Shown here piece after piece: positions 1 through 12,488 of a stretch of 64,000 bases of DNA. Made by a program: the position numbers and the translations under genes. The stretch's first letter is position 1. The number at the start of each line of letters is the position of its first letter. The notes under the pieces are model-generated. The model ran no database searches, was not told the origin of the DNA, and saw only the letters and a program-made list of their open reading frames with translations. The stretch spans positions 40,211,935 to 40,275,934 of the forward strand of contig NC_058338.1 of NCBI RefSeq assembly GCF_905475395.1, written 5' to 3'. The DNA is from Chrysoperla carnea. Lineage: Eukaryota; Arthropoda; Insecta; Neuroptera; Chrysopidae.

Positions 1-1690
1 TCCCAGATTCTTCTAGAGTAACCAAACTTAGCTTATTTTTTGTTAATTTTTAGGGTAGATAATTATATAAAATCATTTTAAAATACACCTTGTATCTAAA
101 ATACTAGTCTATGCTATTTTTGTGGGTTAATAATCCTTTATGTGAGATTCCAATTCAGTTTTCTGAACCTAATTTATTGAAAAATTGCCACAACACTCTA
201 AACAATTTTGTCATCTTTAAAATATTTTTAATTAAATTGAACTCAACAAATCTTTCTAAAAATGTATAAAAAAGGATAGTTTGTGTGTAAAGAGTGCAGT
301 ATAACAAATTTATCGCGTACGTCTACTGAAGATAAATCTAAAATTTTAATCAAAATATTCCAAACTGTTTTGCTCATAAATGATAAATTTTGTAAACAAG
401 TATAAATCGATCCAATTTGATCGACTGGATTATTTTTTCATTAATCGTATTGTAATTATTAAATTCAATTTGACCGTAGGTAATTTTAATATACAGTTAT
501 ATAGTTTTTGATTGTATTATTATTATTGAAACCGTACTAGTAATCGCCAAGTCCACATAACGGTTACTTTTTTTTTGTTATTTTTGTACATAATTAAAAC
601 AGAATATTAATATTAATTTTTCTTTAAACATGTTTATAGAGTGTCAATAAAATAAGTTGAAATGAGCGGTTCATTGACATTCTGTATATTTGTCATATGT
701 TTTTCTAATTTAACATGGTTCGGTTGAATTAATTAAATTAATTTATAAAAAGAAAAAAAAAACTTTTCCATGTGGTACAAATTTTTCTGTTACATTTTAT
801 TTTAAAAATATTTTATTTGTTGTCATTTGTATAAACGTTAATAAAAAAATTATTAAATGTAATTTTAATTATTTTGTCTCTTTATGAAAATTATATCAAA
901 AGTATAATCATACATTCCCAAATTTTAGAATAAGTAAATGCCCTTAAAAATTTTCAGTGACAAATCATCTACAGAACATACTGATGAAGAATTCAGGAAC
1001 ACTTTTTGATCAACAATTAATGAGAAAAAACTAGCCACAATAGTCTAATTAAGTCGGAAATGATGCTCCTTACTCCACTATTAAAAACTGAGCATGTAAT
1101 ATAATTTCCCTAACAATCCAGCCCCCCCCCCCAGGTGCTAAGTTTTTCGTGACAAATTTAAACATGGCTATTTTATCTTTTGAAACGCTAACAAAATAGT
1201 AAATCAATAATGGCGAAGTCCCACCAAAACGACAGAGCTTTCCAATGAGCCGTATCGAAATATGATTGGAAAATTTGTGGTTTAATTGTAATTTAATAGA
1301 TTTAATTGGGCAGATCTGTCACTAACGTGGATCCGTTGCATTGGTTGAATTTAATATTAGAATATAAGCGTAATACTTGATTCACACTGATATCAGAATC
1401 GTAATACCGCGGTTAATACCGCAATGCACATTCTATGGGATGGCAATAAAGGCTTATTTGCCTTTAAATATTTTATTTCATCGAAGAAATCAATCCCGTC
1501 ATCGGGGGTGGTTTGTTTAAGGAATTTTTAAATAAATACTAAAATAATTTAAGTCTTAATGTAAAAAAATGTAATTTTGTTAAATTCTTTAAATTTTGCG
1601 TTGAATAACTTTAATCATAATAAATGAGATTTAAATAGGTGATCAATATACTAAAAGAAGAAAAACCAAACAATTAACAATAAAAAAATC
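1..1690. other. Intergenic, no gene seen
   Basis: This AT-rich DNA lies beyond the 3' end of the SPCS3 gene. No open frame of convincing length or composition was found on either strand. The only local oddity is an uninterrupted run of eleven C bases at 1122-1132, unusual in such AT-rich sequence. No recognisable exon, RNA gene or transposon end was seen. Confidence 0.6.
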
Positions 1691-1697
1691 ACAAGAA

Positions 1698-1703
1698 TTT
1701 ATT
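1698..1703 (-). promoter_or_regulatory. Poly(A) signal AATAAA of the SPCS3 gene
   Basis: The plus strand reads TTTATT, so the minus strand reads AATAAA. It begins about 44 bases after the SPCS3 stop codon at 1747-1749, a typical distance for a polyadenylation signal. The call rests on motif and position only. Confidence 0.55.
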
Positions 1704-1746
1704 GAAAATGTGCTGAACAGAAAATAAATTACGGTTCAAATATAAA

Positions 1747-2436
1747 TTAAACTCTAGACGTTGTATATTCTGTCGGAAATTGGAATGAATGTTGGCCATG
1801 AGAAAATATGTTTGGTAACAAACCCGCGTTTGGAATGATATTCCAAGATAGAGTTAATGTAATATTATTGTTGCCTTTTAATCCATTACCATCATCCCAG
1901 AAATAATACTTAGTATTCATATTTTTCAAGTCTAAATTTGCATTTTCGCCACGTAAAATAATTTTGTCCCAAAGCACAACCTAAAAATGTAAAATTGTGC
2001 GTTACAAAGACGGTCTTTCAATTGACTTTTTTGTATTACTATAAATATTTTTCCCAATATTACCTGATTTAATACGTTATTTGGTGTTTGATATTCGGCA
2101 GTTAAGTATAAAAATAATTGTTTGACATTCCAGTTAAATAAGTCTGTTAAATCTGTTTTCAAATCAAACGTTAAAAATCCTAGGTCTTTTTTCTCCCTGG
2201 AAGCACTATAATCTGGTACATTTTTGCTGTAAAAAAAAAACCGTTATGAAACCAATATTGAAACGAACAGATTAACTTTTTTTGATAACTTACACAAGTA
2301 CTTTGACTGTTTTTATTTTCGCTTCTGTTCGATAATCTAAAAATACGGTAGAAACAAAACATACAAATGTTAAACAAGCTAATACGCTTAAAGTATATGC
2401 TAAAATAGCATTTCCACGCGGTAAAATTGAATGCAT
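1747..2436 (-). CDS. Spase22-23: Signal peptidase complex subunit 3 (SPCS3 / Spase22-23), three exons
   Basis: This is the non-catalytic 22/23-kDa subunit of the ER signal peptidase complex, which cleaves signal peptides from proteins entering the secretory pathway. The exons on the minus strand are 2436-2294, 2226-2064 and 1980-1747. The introns are 67 and 83 bp, with GTAAGT and GTAATA donors and polypyrimidine-AG acceptors. The spliced frame stays open for 179 aa plus stop, against about 180 aa for the family. It has an N-terminal membrane anchor (about residues 11-33) followed by a lumenal domain. Family blocks seen are [46 protein letters not shown] and [12 protein letters not shown], with a glycosylation sequon (NIT) as in the family. 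The start ATG at 2436 gives the canonical N-terminus ([17 protein letters not shown]). Nothing is broken. Identity is by recall of the conserved family sequence and is very secure. Confidence 0.97.
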
Positions 2437-3960
2437 TTTATATATAAATTCAGCTATTAATTATTTTATTAACAGGTAGAATGCCTACCCGTGTTATTTA
2501 GAATAGGACACGTAAGTCTACGTCAGTTTAAAATACTCTTAAAATATTACTATCGGCTTCATCTAACCTAACTTTTTATATGTTTAGCATTTTTTATTGC
2601 GTATACTGACATCTGTTAAAGAAATGCTTACAACTCTAGTTAACCTGCCAATTTTAAAAACACAGTCAAAGGATACAGAATGATGCAAATAATACACAGT
2701 TTATGTCTTTCATAATAATTGTAACACTTTGAATAAAAAAAATTTTGTTTTTAATTTAATGAGTATTTGTTGCTGATTATATTTCTGTTAATAAAAATTA
2801 AAAAAATTGTGCATTTAATTTGATTTAGAATACAAGAATATAGATGGCTCTAAATTCTGTCAAATAGGTGCTGCCACTTCACTGGTACGATTTTGAAAAA
2901 TTATTATAACTGAAAGAGTTAACAGTTTAAATACTCGGCAAAGACTAAAGTATGAAATTTTGAAGTATTTAAAATTATTGTTAAACTGGCTAGATAATTA
3001 ATACATCCTGTACTGTTTATGCTAAAATTAAACTATAATATCCCGAGGAAAAGCATCTGTACGCTGCACTTTACATACACAACTCTAACATAAACTTAAA
3101 AAATTCTTACTAATTCTCAAAAATTCTTCTTTTGTATTTGTAAGACTTTTTAAATCTTTTTGTCTGAGATTTCAAAATATTTTTCGAACAAAAGTTGTAG
3201 GCTTTGCTACGAAGCTTGCTTTTCCCTTGAAACATATTATTATTAAAACGACTTTGTCGTTAGTACCTTGTAAAAAGATTTGCGGTGGCACATTTCCAGT
3301 ATATTTATCAGTATGAGCTATGAGCAAAGGTTGCCTTTTTAAAGGTCTTATAAGCCAGGTCAATCGCATTTTGCTTCAAAAACTGTCTAGCACTCTAATT
3401 TAAAAAAATATCCTTTTTAATAAGAAACTAGTCTCTAGTTTAGGAGTAGCTTGGAACATTCTGTATACGTTTTAATAAAGGACCACGCACGTTGCACGTT
3501 AAACATTATATTTGGCTTTTGATTTGGCAGAGGACGATATTATCATCGGGATCATAAGTTCAATTTCCAAAACTATTCGTTTCGAAATTACATCCCTTAA
3601 ATAGCAAAAAACGGAATTTCTTATTCCCAGATGAATTAATAAATTATTTCAGCTGAATTTCACTCATGCAATGTTCAATAATAATTTATAAGGGCAAGAA
3701 TCGTGTCAAATCATTCATTTACCCTTAGAAAAAGGAAGCATTTATCAGCCAAACATCTATACACAAATCTAGATATTTGCTTTTCAGAAAATACGTAGAT
3801 GTATCTAGGCCAAAATTGGAATACCCATTACTTAATATAGCGCTCATTTTACACAAACAAAACCATATTGCCTTTACTATTGCGTAATTTATTAATCTCT
3901 TTCTTATTTCCGGAAGAAAATTACGGAAATTTTTTTACTTTATAATTGAACATTGAATAG
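2437..3960. other. Intergenic between divergent SPCS3 and Ly6-type genes
   Basis: This holds the upstream region of the SPCS3 gene and the distal upstream region of the Ly6-type gene. I see no coding exon; the short open frame at 3172-3369 on the minus strand has no start context, splice partner or recognisable protein. No defined promoter motif could be assigned. Confidence 0.5.
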
Positions 3961-4467
3961 ATTACAGCTGCAGTAATATATTCTTTTGATTATATTTCGT
4001 ATTTTAAGAACTATAGGTAACGAAACGAACGATTCAGAGGGTTCGAATATTTGAAATTGTAATTAGAATGAAAATATCGTTCTGTATTTAGAGTTTCAAG
4101 GAACTTAACCAAATCAAAAACCAAAACCAATGTTAAATGTGCTGGATTCTTTAAATTGAATAGGAATGTAATCAATACCCATTTAGAGATTAGATTAGAA
4201 GTACTTCCCTTTATTACACCTACAGTAATCTATTCTTAAGATTATATTTCGTATTTTAAGAACTGTAGATATAATGAAACGAGTGATTCAGAGGATACCG
4301 CATTTTTGAACTTTTAATTAGAATGACAATATCGTTCTGTATTTAGAGTTGCAAGTAATTTAACCAAACCAAAAACCAATTCCAATGTTAAATGTGCAGG
4401 ATTCTTTTAATCGAATACGAATGTAATCAATATCCATTTAGAGATTAGATTAGAAATACTTCCCTTT
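3961..4467. repeat. Tandem duplication, 2 copies of a 252-bp unit
   Basis: Copy 1 (3961-4212) and copy 2 (4213-4467) align along their length. Both start with ATTACA and contain TTTCGTATTTTAAGAACT, AATATCGTTCTGTATTTAGAG and a block ending in AGATTAGATTAGAA...ACTTCCCTTT. By eye they differ at roughly one base in eight, so the duplication is not recent. The second copy ends about 70 bp before the start codon of the Ly6-type gene, so the duplicated block sits in its proximal upstream region. Confidence 0.85.
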
Positions 4468-4535
4468 ATACTTATAATTAATTAGTCATTATTACAATTT
4501 ACGTATTCTATAATGTCACCTTATAAATACTCAAA

Positions 4536-5861
4536 ATGAATTTAAATTTTTTTTTAACCTTAACAATAACAATATTTGCACAGTTTAAATGTAAGTAAAA
4601 AATATTAATACAAAAATTGAGGAATAATATAAAAAATTGTTTTGTTGTTGAAGTGATAAATACAGAACGTGAAATATTGGATAACAAAGATAAAACTTAC
4701 TGTTATCGATTTACATGGCTAGGGCCAGCATTTAATAATGAAACAAATCTCGGTAACACAGATATAACATGTTCAGATCTAATAACTACAAATAATCAAA
4801 ATCCATGTCGACAGCCTTTCCTAATTACTGGTAAGTGTGTTAAATCTAAACTCTAATCTCTAGCAAAATCTGTTATTTCATGACTATATGGTATAAACAA
4901 TGAAATTTTTAGAGGATGGTACATACCCAGATATGAACTATGTTTGGGATAATTATGAAGAAACTGTGCGATGTGAACTTACTTTGGGGCAATATTGTAT
5001 TCGATACAGTCATTTAACTAACGGTGTGGGTATGTATACTTAATTTAATTCCAAAAGCGTCCAAATTCCATTGTGTACTTTTTGTGAAATGTGAAAACTA
5101 GAATATTTGTAGTAGTGAGTCACAAGCTATCAAAAAAATGTGGCTGGATATACATTTCAGTCACCATATTAAAACAAAGCAGAAAATTGAAAATACCGCT
5201 TACAGGGTATTTTCCCGTAAACAATTTTTACAATTGTTATGCATGTGCAGAATGATTTTTTTGCAATAAGTGCGTTAATATCATAATATTTTCGAAAAGA
5301 CTATAGGATTTATGAGCAATATTGTTCACTTCCTCCTCTTTAATCTTCTTAGCGTGGTGGTAGAAGTGTATTAATCGGACACAAGCGTAATTTTCAACTA
5401 GTTGGCCGAAACTTGTTATACTACATGTAGCAGATTCTCTTACATTGTTTATTTATCAGAATTCTGAGGAACTTTATTTCGTAGTTTGAGATTAAATAGA
5501 ATTCTTATGATTGTATTATTTTCTGGCGAAGTGATTTTGCTATCCTAATTTTTATGCGTCGAAGGATTTTTGATTAAAAAATATCGATAATAGTTTCTAT
5601 ATATTCTCCGACTCTGACCACTGTTTTTTTCCTTTTACAGTTCAAAATATTACCTACATGTGTGGTAAAATTGATGTACAAAATGAAGCAACACCAAAGA
5701 GAGGCTGTTTTACACAGAAATTATCAAACAGACGCGTAATTGAAATGTGTTTTTGTAAAACAGCATCTGGCGATCCCTATCCTTGTAATTCTTCAATATC
5801 CATAAACAAATTTTCATATTTATTATTCGCAATGTTTATATCAATTTTATTAATTTATTAA
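4536..5861 (+). CDS. Secreted Ly6/uPAR-type (three-finger) protein, probably GPI-anchored, four exons
   Basis: The exons are 4536-4590, 4654-4830, 4913-5029 and 5641-5861. All three introns are phase 1 with GT-AG ends (donors GTAAGT, GTAAGT, GTATGT), and the joined frame is 189 aa. Residues 1-15 form a hydrophobic signal peptide. The mature part has exactly ten cysteines (35, 58, 70, 98, 106, 124, 139, 153, 155, 165), ending in a CFC...PCN pattern like the Ly6 signature, where the last Cys is followed by Asn. Residues 174-189 are a hydrophobic tail after a Ser/Asn-rich stretch, as expected for a GPI-attachment signal. Sequons are at N47, N119 and N166. Insect Ly6 proteins act at the cell surface in septate junctions, channel modulation or sleep regulation; which role applies here cannot be told. 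The first acceptor (AAG at 4651-4653) is the least certain point: the nearby alternatives I tried create stops. Confidence 0.82.
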
Positions 5862-7197
5862 AAAAGTATATTATTTAAGATTCTATAAAGTTATTTTTGC
5901 CTCACCCTAATCGTACAGAAGTCTATATGCATTCTATACGATGAAATTTGTAAAAAAAAATTTGTAACCGTGTTTCTAGCACTTCTGAGGATTCGAAGCC
6001 CGTACTATAGAGGTAGCCAAATTAGTTGTATTCACAACTTTCAATTTTTATTGATTTTAATACGTTCATAGAGCGCGTAGTTTTGAGACAAGACTTCGAA
6101 TCGAAATATCTGCTGTTTGAAGCCAAGCCATCTTCTTAAAATTTGTTTTGGCTTAGCTACAGATAGATGAATACCAAAAATTCTGCATCGAATTTCCACC
6201 AATAAGTTATTTTAGATTCGATATACTATTAACAAGATACTATATTTTATCTATCGTTAAGTATCGTTTGTACTTTTGGAAATTTCTTGATAAATATTAG
6301 TCAAATTGAAATTTTTATAATAAGCAAAGTTGCAGAAACTAAAATTAACAATAGTTTTTAAATTATAAATTCATCCTAAAATTTACCAAATTACAAAGGA
6401 GGCTGTCTCTTGCCTTCAAAGTACTTTTTACTGGTATTTTTCTGTCTTTAGTTATTTAAGACATAATTTCCCTCAGAAAGGAAAGAGATTACCAGTTTTA
6501 AAATCCCTTTGGGGTTTTAAGACTTTGAGCATCTACAGCTCCTCCAAATTGAGATTGTGACTTGAGGATTTAAATATAGAATTAGTTAGTGATCAAAAAA
6601 GTTTTTTTGGGGGTGTTTGAAAACTCTAATATAAAATTCCATTTCATAAAAAAACATCCAATAATCCGAAGTATCTAATAAAAATATTTTAAATTTTTCA
6701 CTTAAAATTTTCACCGCATGCAAGTTCCTTGATACACTTACATCTTATTCTTTGGAAATACATCCATCTATCTGTATTATATGATTCAATCATAATATTT
6801 TTAATCATGTTATATGCAACTATTTTAAAGTAGGCCACTTGTAAAACATATATGTAATGCTGTACTTATTATACATAAATTTGAATCATAATATTCAATA
6901 GCATCACCATTCAACAAAATAATAAATTATTCGTAAAACATGTGAGAGGTACAGGGAAAGAACATGCATTGCCACATTGTGTTTTTTTTCCACTGAAAAT
7001 GTCTTTTTATGCCTTTATGATGTAAAGGCAGTAGAATGCTACGGCAAAATTAGTTTTGGGTTAAAAAGCGTGGCCACGGAGAAATCGGCCTTTAACAAGT
7101 TCGTCTACAGTGCACAACGTGTAATGTTAAAGTCAGACAGGCAAAATATGCAATGTCCGTGGTTTTATATAACTATACAGTGTGCCCATGTGTCCTC
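5862..7197. other. Intergenic, no gene seen
   Basis: This AT-rich sequence follows the Ly6-type gene. The open frame at 6977-7213 has no recognisable domain and runs into the inverted repeat that follows, so it is not called. No AATAAA was found immediately after the Ly6 stop codon. Confidence 0.5.
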
Positions 7198-7495
7198 AGA
7201 GTGTATTCTCTGAATAATTTTAAGTCGAAAGTGCCTTTTGTCCAAAACCCAATAGTTCAGGAGTTAAGGGCACTATTGAGTAGTCAGCCAATTGTTGAGT
7301 AGTCAGCCAATTTTGATGCTATAAAGTTAATAAAAACGAAAATGTGCCGAATTACATCAGCTATACTACTTTACTCAACAATGTATTTACTTTATTGGTT
7401 AAATTCAATAGTGTCCAGAATTCCTTAACTATTGGGTTTTGGACAAAAATTCAAAATTCACGTTCGACTTTTCAATTGTTTAGAGAATACACTCT
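7198..7495. repeat. Inverted-repeat (MITE-like fold-back) element
   Basis: The left arm (about 7198-7295) and right arm (about 7385-7495) are inverted copies. The outermost 14 bases are perfect inverts (AGAGTGTATTCTCT and AGAGAATACACTCT). Both arms carry GTCCAAAACCCAATAGTT in opposite orientation. The left inner part has a 20-bp direct repeat of TTGAGTAGTCAGCCAA. No clear target-site duplication was found, and there is no coding capacity. Confidence 0.8.
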
Positions 7496-7992
7496 TAAGC
7501 TATGACTATCGAGTCACGGGGCACTCTGTATATAGATATCCTATTAGGTACGGGAGCATTAAAAGTTACGTATTTTAACATGGGCTTTCGCAGGGAGGAA
7601 AAGTCAGGGTATTTATCAATGATTTAGTTGACTTAGTTTTTGTTTATGTCCAAAATTTATTAAATGCCCAAATTTTTATTTATACTCAAAATAACATTTT
7701 CAGGATGTTTAAAAGCTTAAATTTCAAATATCTCAGTTCAATGTCTGTTAGAAATAAAATGTTCTTCCTCCGTACCCTTCATTTGCATAAAGCTTTTCCC
7801 TAAAATCAAAATATGTATATCATATTAATAACCGATTGCAACCAAAGTTGGATGTTAGAGATTTACAACTCATAACTCATCAAAGGCCATGCGTTATAAG
7901 GGCGATGCTTGATAGAGATCAAATTATCAATTATTTTTGGTCAAGTTTCATATTTTTGTTTATCAGGTTCAAAAAATTATTATTATTATATT

Positions 7993-8037
7993 ATACTAGG
8001 TATTTCAACAATTAACTCAGTCAATTGTTTGCTTTCA
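7993..8037 (+). repeat. 3'-end fragment of the INE-1/DINE-1-like element
   Basis: This short stretch carries GGTATTTCAACAATTAACTC followed by AGTCAATTGTTTG, the same 3' end (with its 7-bp stem hairpin) seen in the full copies at 9.7-10.2, 24.9-25.4 and 44.3 kb. The rest of the element is absent. Confidence 0.7.
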
Positions 8038-9677
8038 ATTATTCTGTATTCAATATTAATCTAATGAGTCGCTAAAAATGTGGACACGATCAACACTATT
8101 GGCCAAAGTTAAGGCACGTGCGCAGTCCGCGATTTTAATTTCTTGTGTATTTAAAAAGTAAACAATTTTTTTTACTTCCAGCAAACTTTTTTAAAGACAT
8201 GGATTTTCAAAAATTTTTTAATTGAAGTAATGTCAAATGAGCAGCAGATAAAATCACTAGAAAAAACCACTAACTACTAAAAATAATACTTTCCAATTAA
8301 CGAACAATAAAACTACTAATTTTAGTAGAAAAATCTACTAAGTTGATAACAATGTGTAATTATCCATGTATATGTGGCAATATAGTGTGTGTTTTTGAGA
8401 CAAATTTATGAAAATATTTTCTAAATATTTTAAGCGTTTTTATAAAGAAAATCTTTCCTTTCATTGACGTATTTTTTCGCCGCTCGTATGCTGTATGTTT
8501 AGCGGCGTATATGATAATTCACCACTCTCAGTGGACTGTGTGTTTCGATAGGAATTTATTTTAGGATAGAAAAACAAATCAATCTTCTTTTATAAGTTTT
8601 ATTAAGTTCTCTTAATGCCAGAACATGTGCGTAATTAATGTACAATATTAATGCTAGAAAGTCGGTAAATAATCCATGTACCGAATTAGGAAAGCTACAA
8701 CTTTCATTTGACACTTTTTTCAATTAACGGATAGTTTTCAAGTTACATAATTGTATAAAACTAATGTTTTAAATTTTTATTTTCAATTTCTCTATTTCCA
8801 CACGTTCTACGTGCTAGTAACTTTGTATATTAATAAAATACACAGGAATCAAACAGGGATATCTTGGACTCGCGGCGGACATTTTGGTTAGTCATCAAAC
8901 TGCTTGAAATCTAATGGTAATTGGTATTTTATATTTTAATTATTGTTATTCTGGAATATTTTCTATTTTCGTAAAAAGTTTTTTTTTTTTGGAGTACATA
9001 CTTTAACATTACTGAAAATATATTCAGATATGATACGAATATTATATCATTCATGATAACTTGTTGATGGTAGAATCATGATCGTAAAAAAAAATTAATT
9101 AATCTCTCAATAGAAACAACTCTTGTCTCTCATTAGAGCACTTCGCTGGTCGATTCTTTTTTATGTCTCTGAATTATTCTTATTCTCCTTGCTTCCACTA
9201 TGACTTTCACCATGCTCCACCTCCCTTAATTTGAAAGATCGTGAGCCTATATGGAAGTAAACATTCTTTGATTCCCTTTACCTGCCTTTTGGAGGATTGA
9301 TAGATAAAAATGACTTTGCACAAAACCAATGTACAAAAAATACTGCCAAATTCAAACTCAAAATTGAATACGATAGTTTACATAAGATTATACATTGTCT
9401 ATATGTTACAGGAAAAGTAGATAGCTAGTAAGAGGTGACTCTTTCTAGGCAGAGTAGACTCTTACTAAAAAAAATCAGTAACAGTTGATTGAAATGAGTA
9501 AAGACACTTTTCCTAGGAAGAGTTAATATTTATCCCAGATTCCTTGTTATAACAAATGATAGTCTACATTTCTATTTTTTTACGAAAAGGGTAAAGGTAA
9601 GGACATTGCCGTGTGTTTAGCGTGAGTCTCAAGTTAAGATAATTTGAAGTAGATTGTTAGCGTGAAAAGAATATATT
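8038..9677. other. Intergenic, no gene seen
   Basis: No coding exon was recognised. From about 9415 to 9540 the DNA holds degenerate copies of an AGTnnACTCTTACT-like word, the same word found after the INE-1-like element at about 10255-10465. Confidence 0.5.
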
Positions 9678-10194
9678 TATACCATGTATATATGAAATAT
9701 ACATAGTATATTAAGTTTAGTCCCAAGTTTGTAACGCTTAAAAATAATGATGCTAGGAAAAAATTTTGTCATAGGTGTTCATAAAATCACCAAATTAGTC
9801 CATTTCCGGTTTCCGTCCGTCCGTCCGTCTGTGGACACGATAACTCAAAAACGAAAAAAGATATCGAGCTGAAATTTTTACGGCGTACTCAGGACGTTAA
9901 AAGTGAGGTCAAGTTCGTAAATGGGCATCATAGGTCAATTGGGTCTTGGGTCAGTAGGACCCATCTTGTAAACCGATAACCGATAAACCCAACTTTTGTT
10001 TGAAACATTTTTTCGTAAACATCACTGTTCACCCGTGAGGGCGCCAATTGGGCGGAAATTTTATAATATGTACTATACTTGATTATCAGTTATGTATGTG
10101 TCACATGTTTGTATGTGTAATGTGATAAAGAAATCAACACTGACTATGCATGGTATTTCAACAATTAACTCAGTCAATTGTTTGTTTTCACTTG
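9678..10194 (+). mobile_element. INE-1/DINE-1-like Helentron-associated element, copy 1
   Basis: This copy is near complete, about 517 bp. It starts TATACCATGTAT and carries TTTAGTCCCAAGTTTGTAACGC near its 5' end. A GTCC/GTCT tetranucleotide run follows at 9813-9832, then ACACGATAACTCAAAAACGA. Near the 3' end is ATGGTAT (inverted match to the 5' ATACCAT), then the hairpin AACAATT...AATTGTT (10160-10182), ending TTTTCACTTG. The layout of subterminal inverted repeats, internal GTCY microsatellite and 3' stem-loop is that described for DINE-1/INE-1, non-autonomous relatives of Helentrons. No coding capacity. Family assignment is by structure and partial sequence recall. Confidence 0.8.
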
Positions 10195-12400
10195 TTATAA
10201 GTAGTTTGAAACTTGTTCATGTGCACTTATGAATAAAAGTTTTGATTTTCTTATTTATTAGCTGGAAGATCGTTTCCTTGTAAAAATTCAACTTCGACTA
10301 TCTCAAGACAGTCTTTACTTAACTATAGTCAACTCTGACTAGTTCATGTTGATCAAATTTCAACAGTTTTCGGTTTTAATAAACTTTTATTGAAAAGACC
10401 AGTAACAATCGACTGTACCTAGGAGAGTCAACTCTTACTGGAAGATCAACTTTTCCTGTAACATAAGTATACACACTATAGTTGAGACGAAGAATAAAAA
10501 ACAAGTAAATACTACTTTTCATCCATTGAATACAGCAACCAGCATAAAGCAGTCTGTTTGAATAGACGAAACGATTCCGCTGTGGATTTATTTTCGAAAA
10601 GTGAATGCATGAATTTTTAAAGTATATGTAACTTTCAACTTCCAATTCTATTATTTAATTAGATCACTCAAAAAAGACATATTATATTATAATGGAATAG
10701 CAAATACCTATTTTTGATACCATCGACGGCCGCGTTTTATGCACCCAACGAATAGATTTAAAAATATTTAAGTGCTAAGCATAATTTTTAGGTTTAATAA
10801 ATAATGCTTTACTTTGTGCTTGCCATTGTTGTTCTTTTTTTTTTAAATATAGGATGTTAAAAATAAAAATTAATAGATTGATTGGTTGTTTTGCTAGTCA
10901 AGAACTGACACGGATCTGTGAATCGAGTCCTAAGACATACATAAGTCCTTACTGATTTTCACGACTTATCGCTGTTCTAATTTGGTCAAAGTATAAAGTA
11001 TTATGCAATAATAAACAAAATCTTCGTAGCTTTATTAGTTTTTGAGTGATGAACGCACATTTTCAAAATATTCCATTTTAATTACTAGAACATTTTATAG
11101 GGACCACTTCGTATATAATATATTTTATGTCAGTTAGAATTTTAAACCTATATCAGCAAAGTTGGTTTGCAATGCAATTATAATAATTATACTCAAAACC
11201 ACACGTGTATATACACCAGCGAATATGGAAATTGCATAGAAATATTTTACCTTATTGTGTATAAAGTGATTCAGTAATAACAATTTAATTTTTGTGTATT
11301 CAGGCTTGTATTTTGTTTCTTTGTCCATAAATAGTGAGATTGTTCGTCCATCTGATAATGAAGTTGTTCATTTTATTGGCTATCCAAATGATTTCGTTAT
11401 CCAACCGTTAGAATTCGTTATCCAACCAGAAGAACATATTTTTTGGAATCAAAATATGTTTTACAAAAAGAGAAGAGAGATTATCAAATTTTCAATATTC
11501 AATCTCATGCAATAAATACATGAATTACATTTCCAATGTTTGGGAAACTTATGACAAAAAAAATTTTTTTTCATTACAAATGAAATTTAAACATAATTTA
11601 TACAATTTGTGTTTGAGATCATTATTTTTATTTTATTTGAAAGGTTGATTTATGGCATTTTGTGAGGTATACGATACTTCTCTAGGAAAATTAATTTTGA
11701 AAAAATCATCATGCAACGTTACATGCAACAACATATAGAAATTATTGATCTTTTTTTAAATCAAAACTGTTGTTCGCCCTTTGTGCTACTTACCGTGTAT
11801 ATGATTTTCAATGGTTCGTGTCGTCAGTATGAGCCAAATGTATATTGTTTCGTTAGAAATTTTATATCAATCGAGCCCGATATAGTACCTAATCGAATAA
11901 CATTCGAACGTGAAGTTAATTTTTTGTACACATGCCTCTCAGTGAAGCTGCAGGATACATTTGCGGGCTATAAAATATATCACTATAAAGAAATTTTATA
12001 AAATATTTTTTATGGCCAGATACGGATTCAGCAACTTTGGAAAGCCCAGGATAATAATATTTTTTCGATGTATCTGTTTTAATTTTAATCCCTAGCTTCA
12101 AATTTAATTTTCCGGTCGCCTTTTTCAATTTTTACATTTTTTATGGTCAGCACTTTTCGATAGAAAAACTATGATAGAAATGTAAAAATTTATAAAATTT
12201 CATAAAAAATATGGCTCATCTGGTAATCAGATGGGTGAAGATCCACTTAATACCGTCTACCAAAGGATACAAAATTGAAAGTTAAATTTTGGGTCTACTC
12301 TCAAGTCCAAGGGTAAGATTATCTTTTAGAATTCTCGACTCAATAGAGTGTTTGTTCATTTTAATGTACAACAATACTGCATTCTATCTATCTTGGCTTT
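10195..12400. other. Intergenic, degenerate repeats only
   Basis: At 10255-10465 there are degenerate AGTCAACTCTTACT-like words. Around 11390-11430 TTCGTTATCCAACC is repeated twice. The open frames at 10376-10645, 11294-11515 and 11711-12001 show no domain, signal peptide or splice partner and are not called. At 12213-12242 there is a TCATCTGGTAATCAGATGGG palindromic motif that recurs near 48.96 kb. Confidence 0.5.
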
Positions 12401-12488
12401 AAAATCTCATCTCATTTTACCTATTTCCTAAGGTGGCATAGGACGTTATTATGTGAAGGATCTGTTGTTAAAATACAATACAACTATG

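Noticed and set aside
1122..1132. Run of eleven C as a G-quadruplex or regulatory site
   Set aside because: A single C-run cannot form a standard quadruplex and may be a slippage product; nothing else supports function.
4522..4529. TATAAATA as the TATA box of the Ly6-type gene
   Set aside because: It ends only 6-7 bases before the start codon, so transcription would begin downstream of the ATG.
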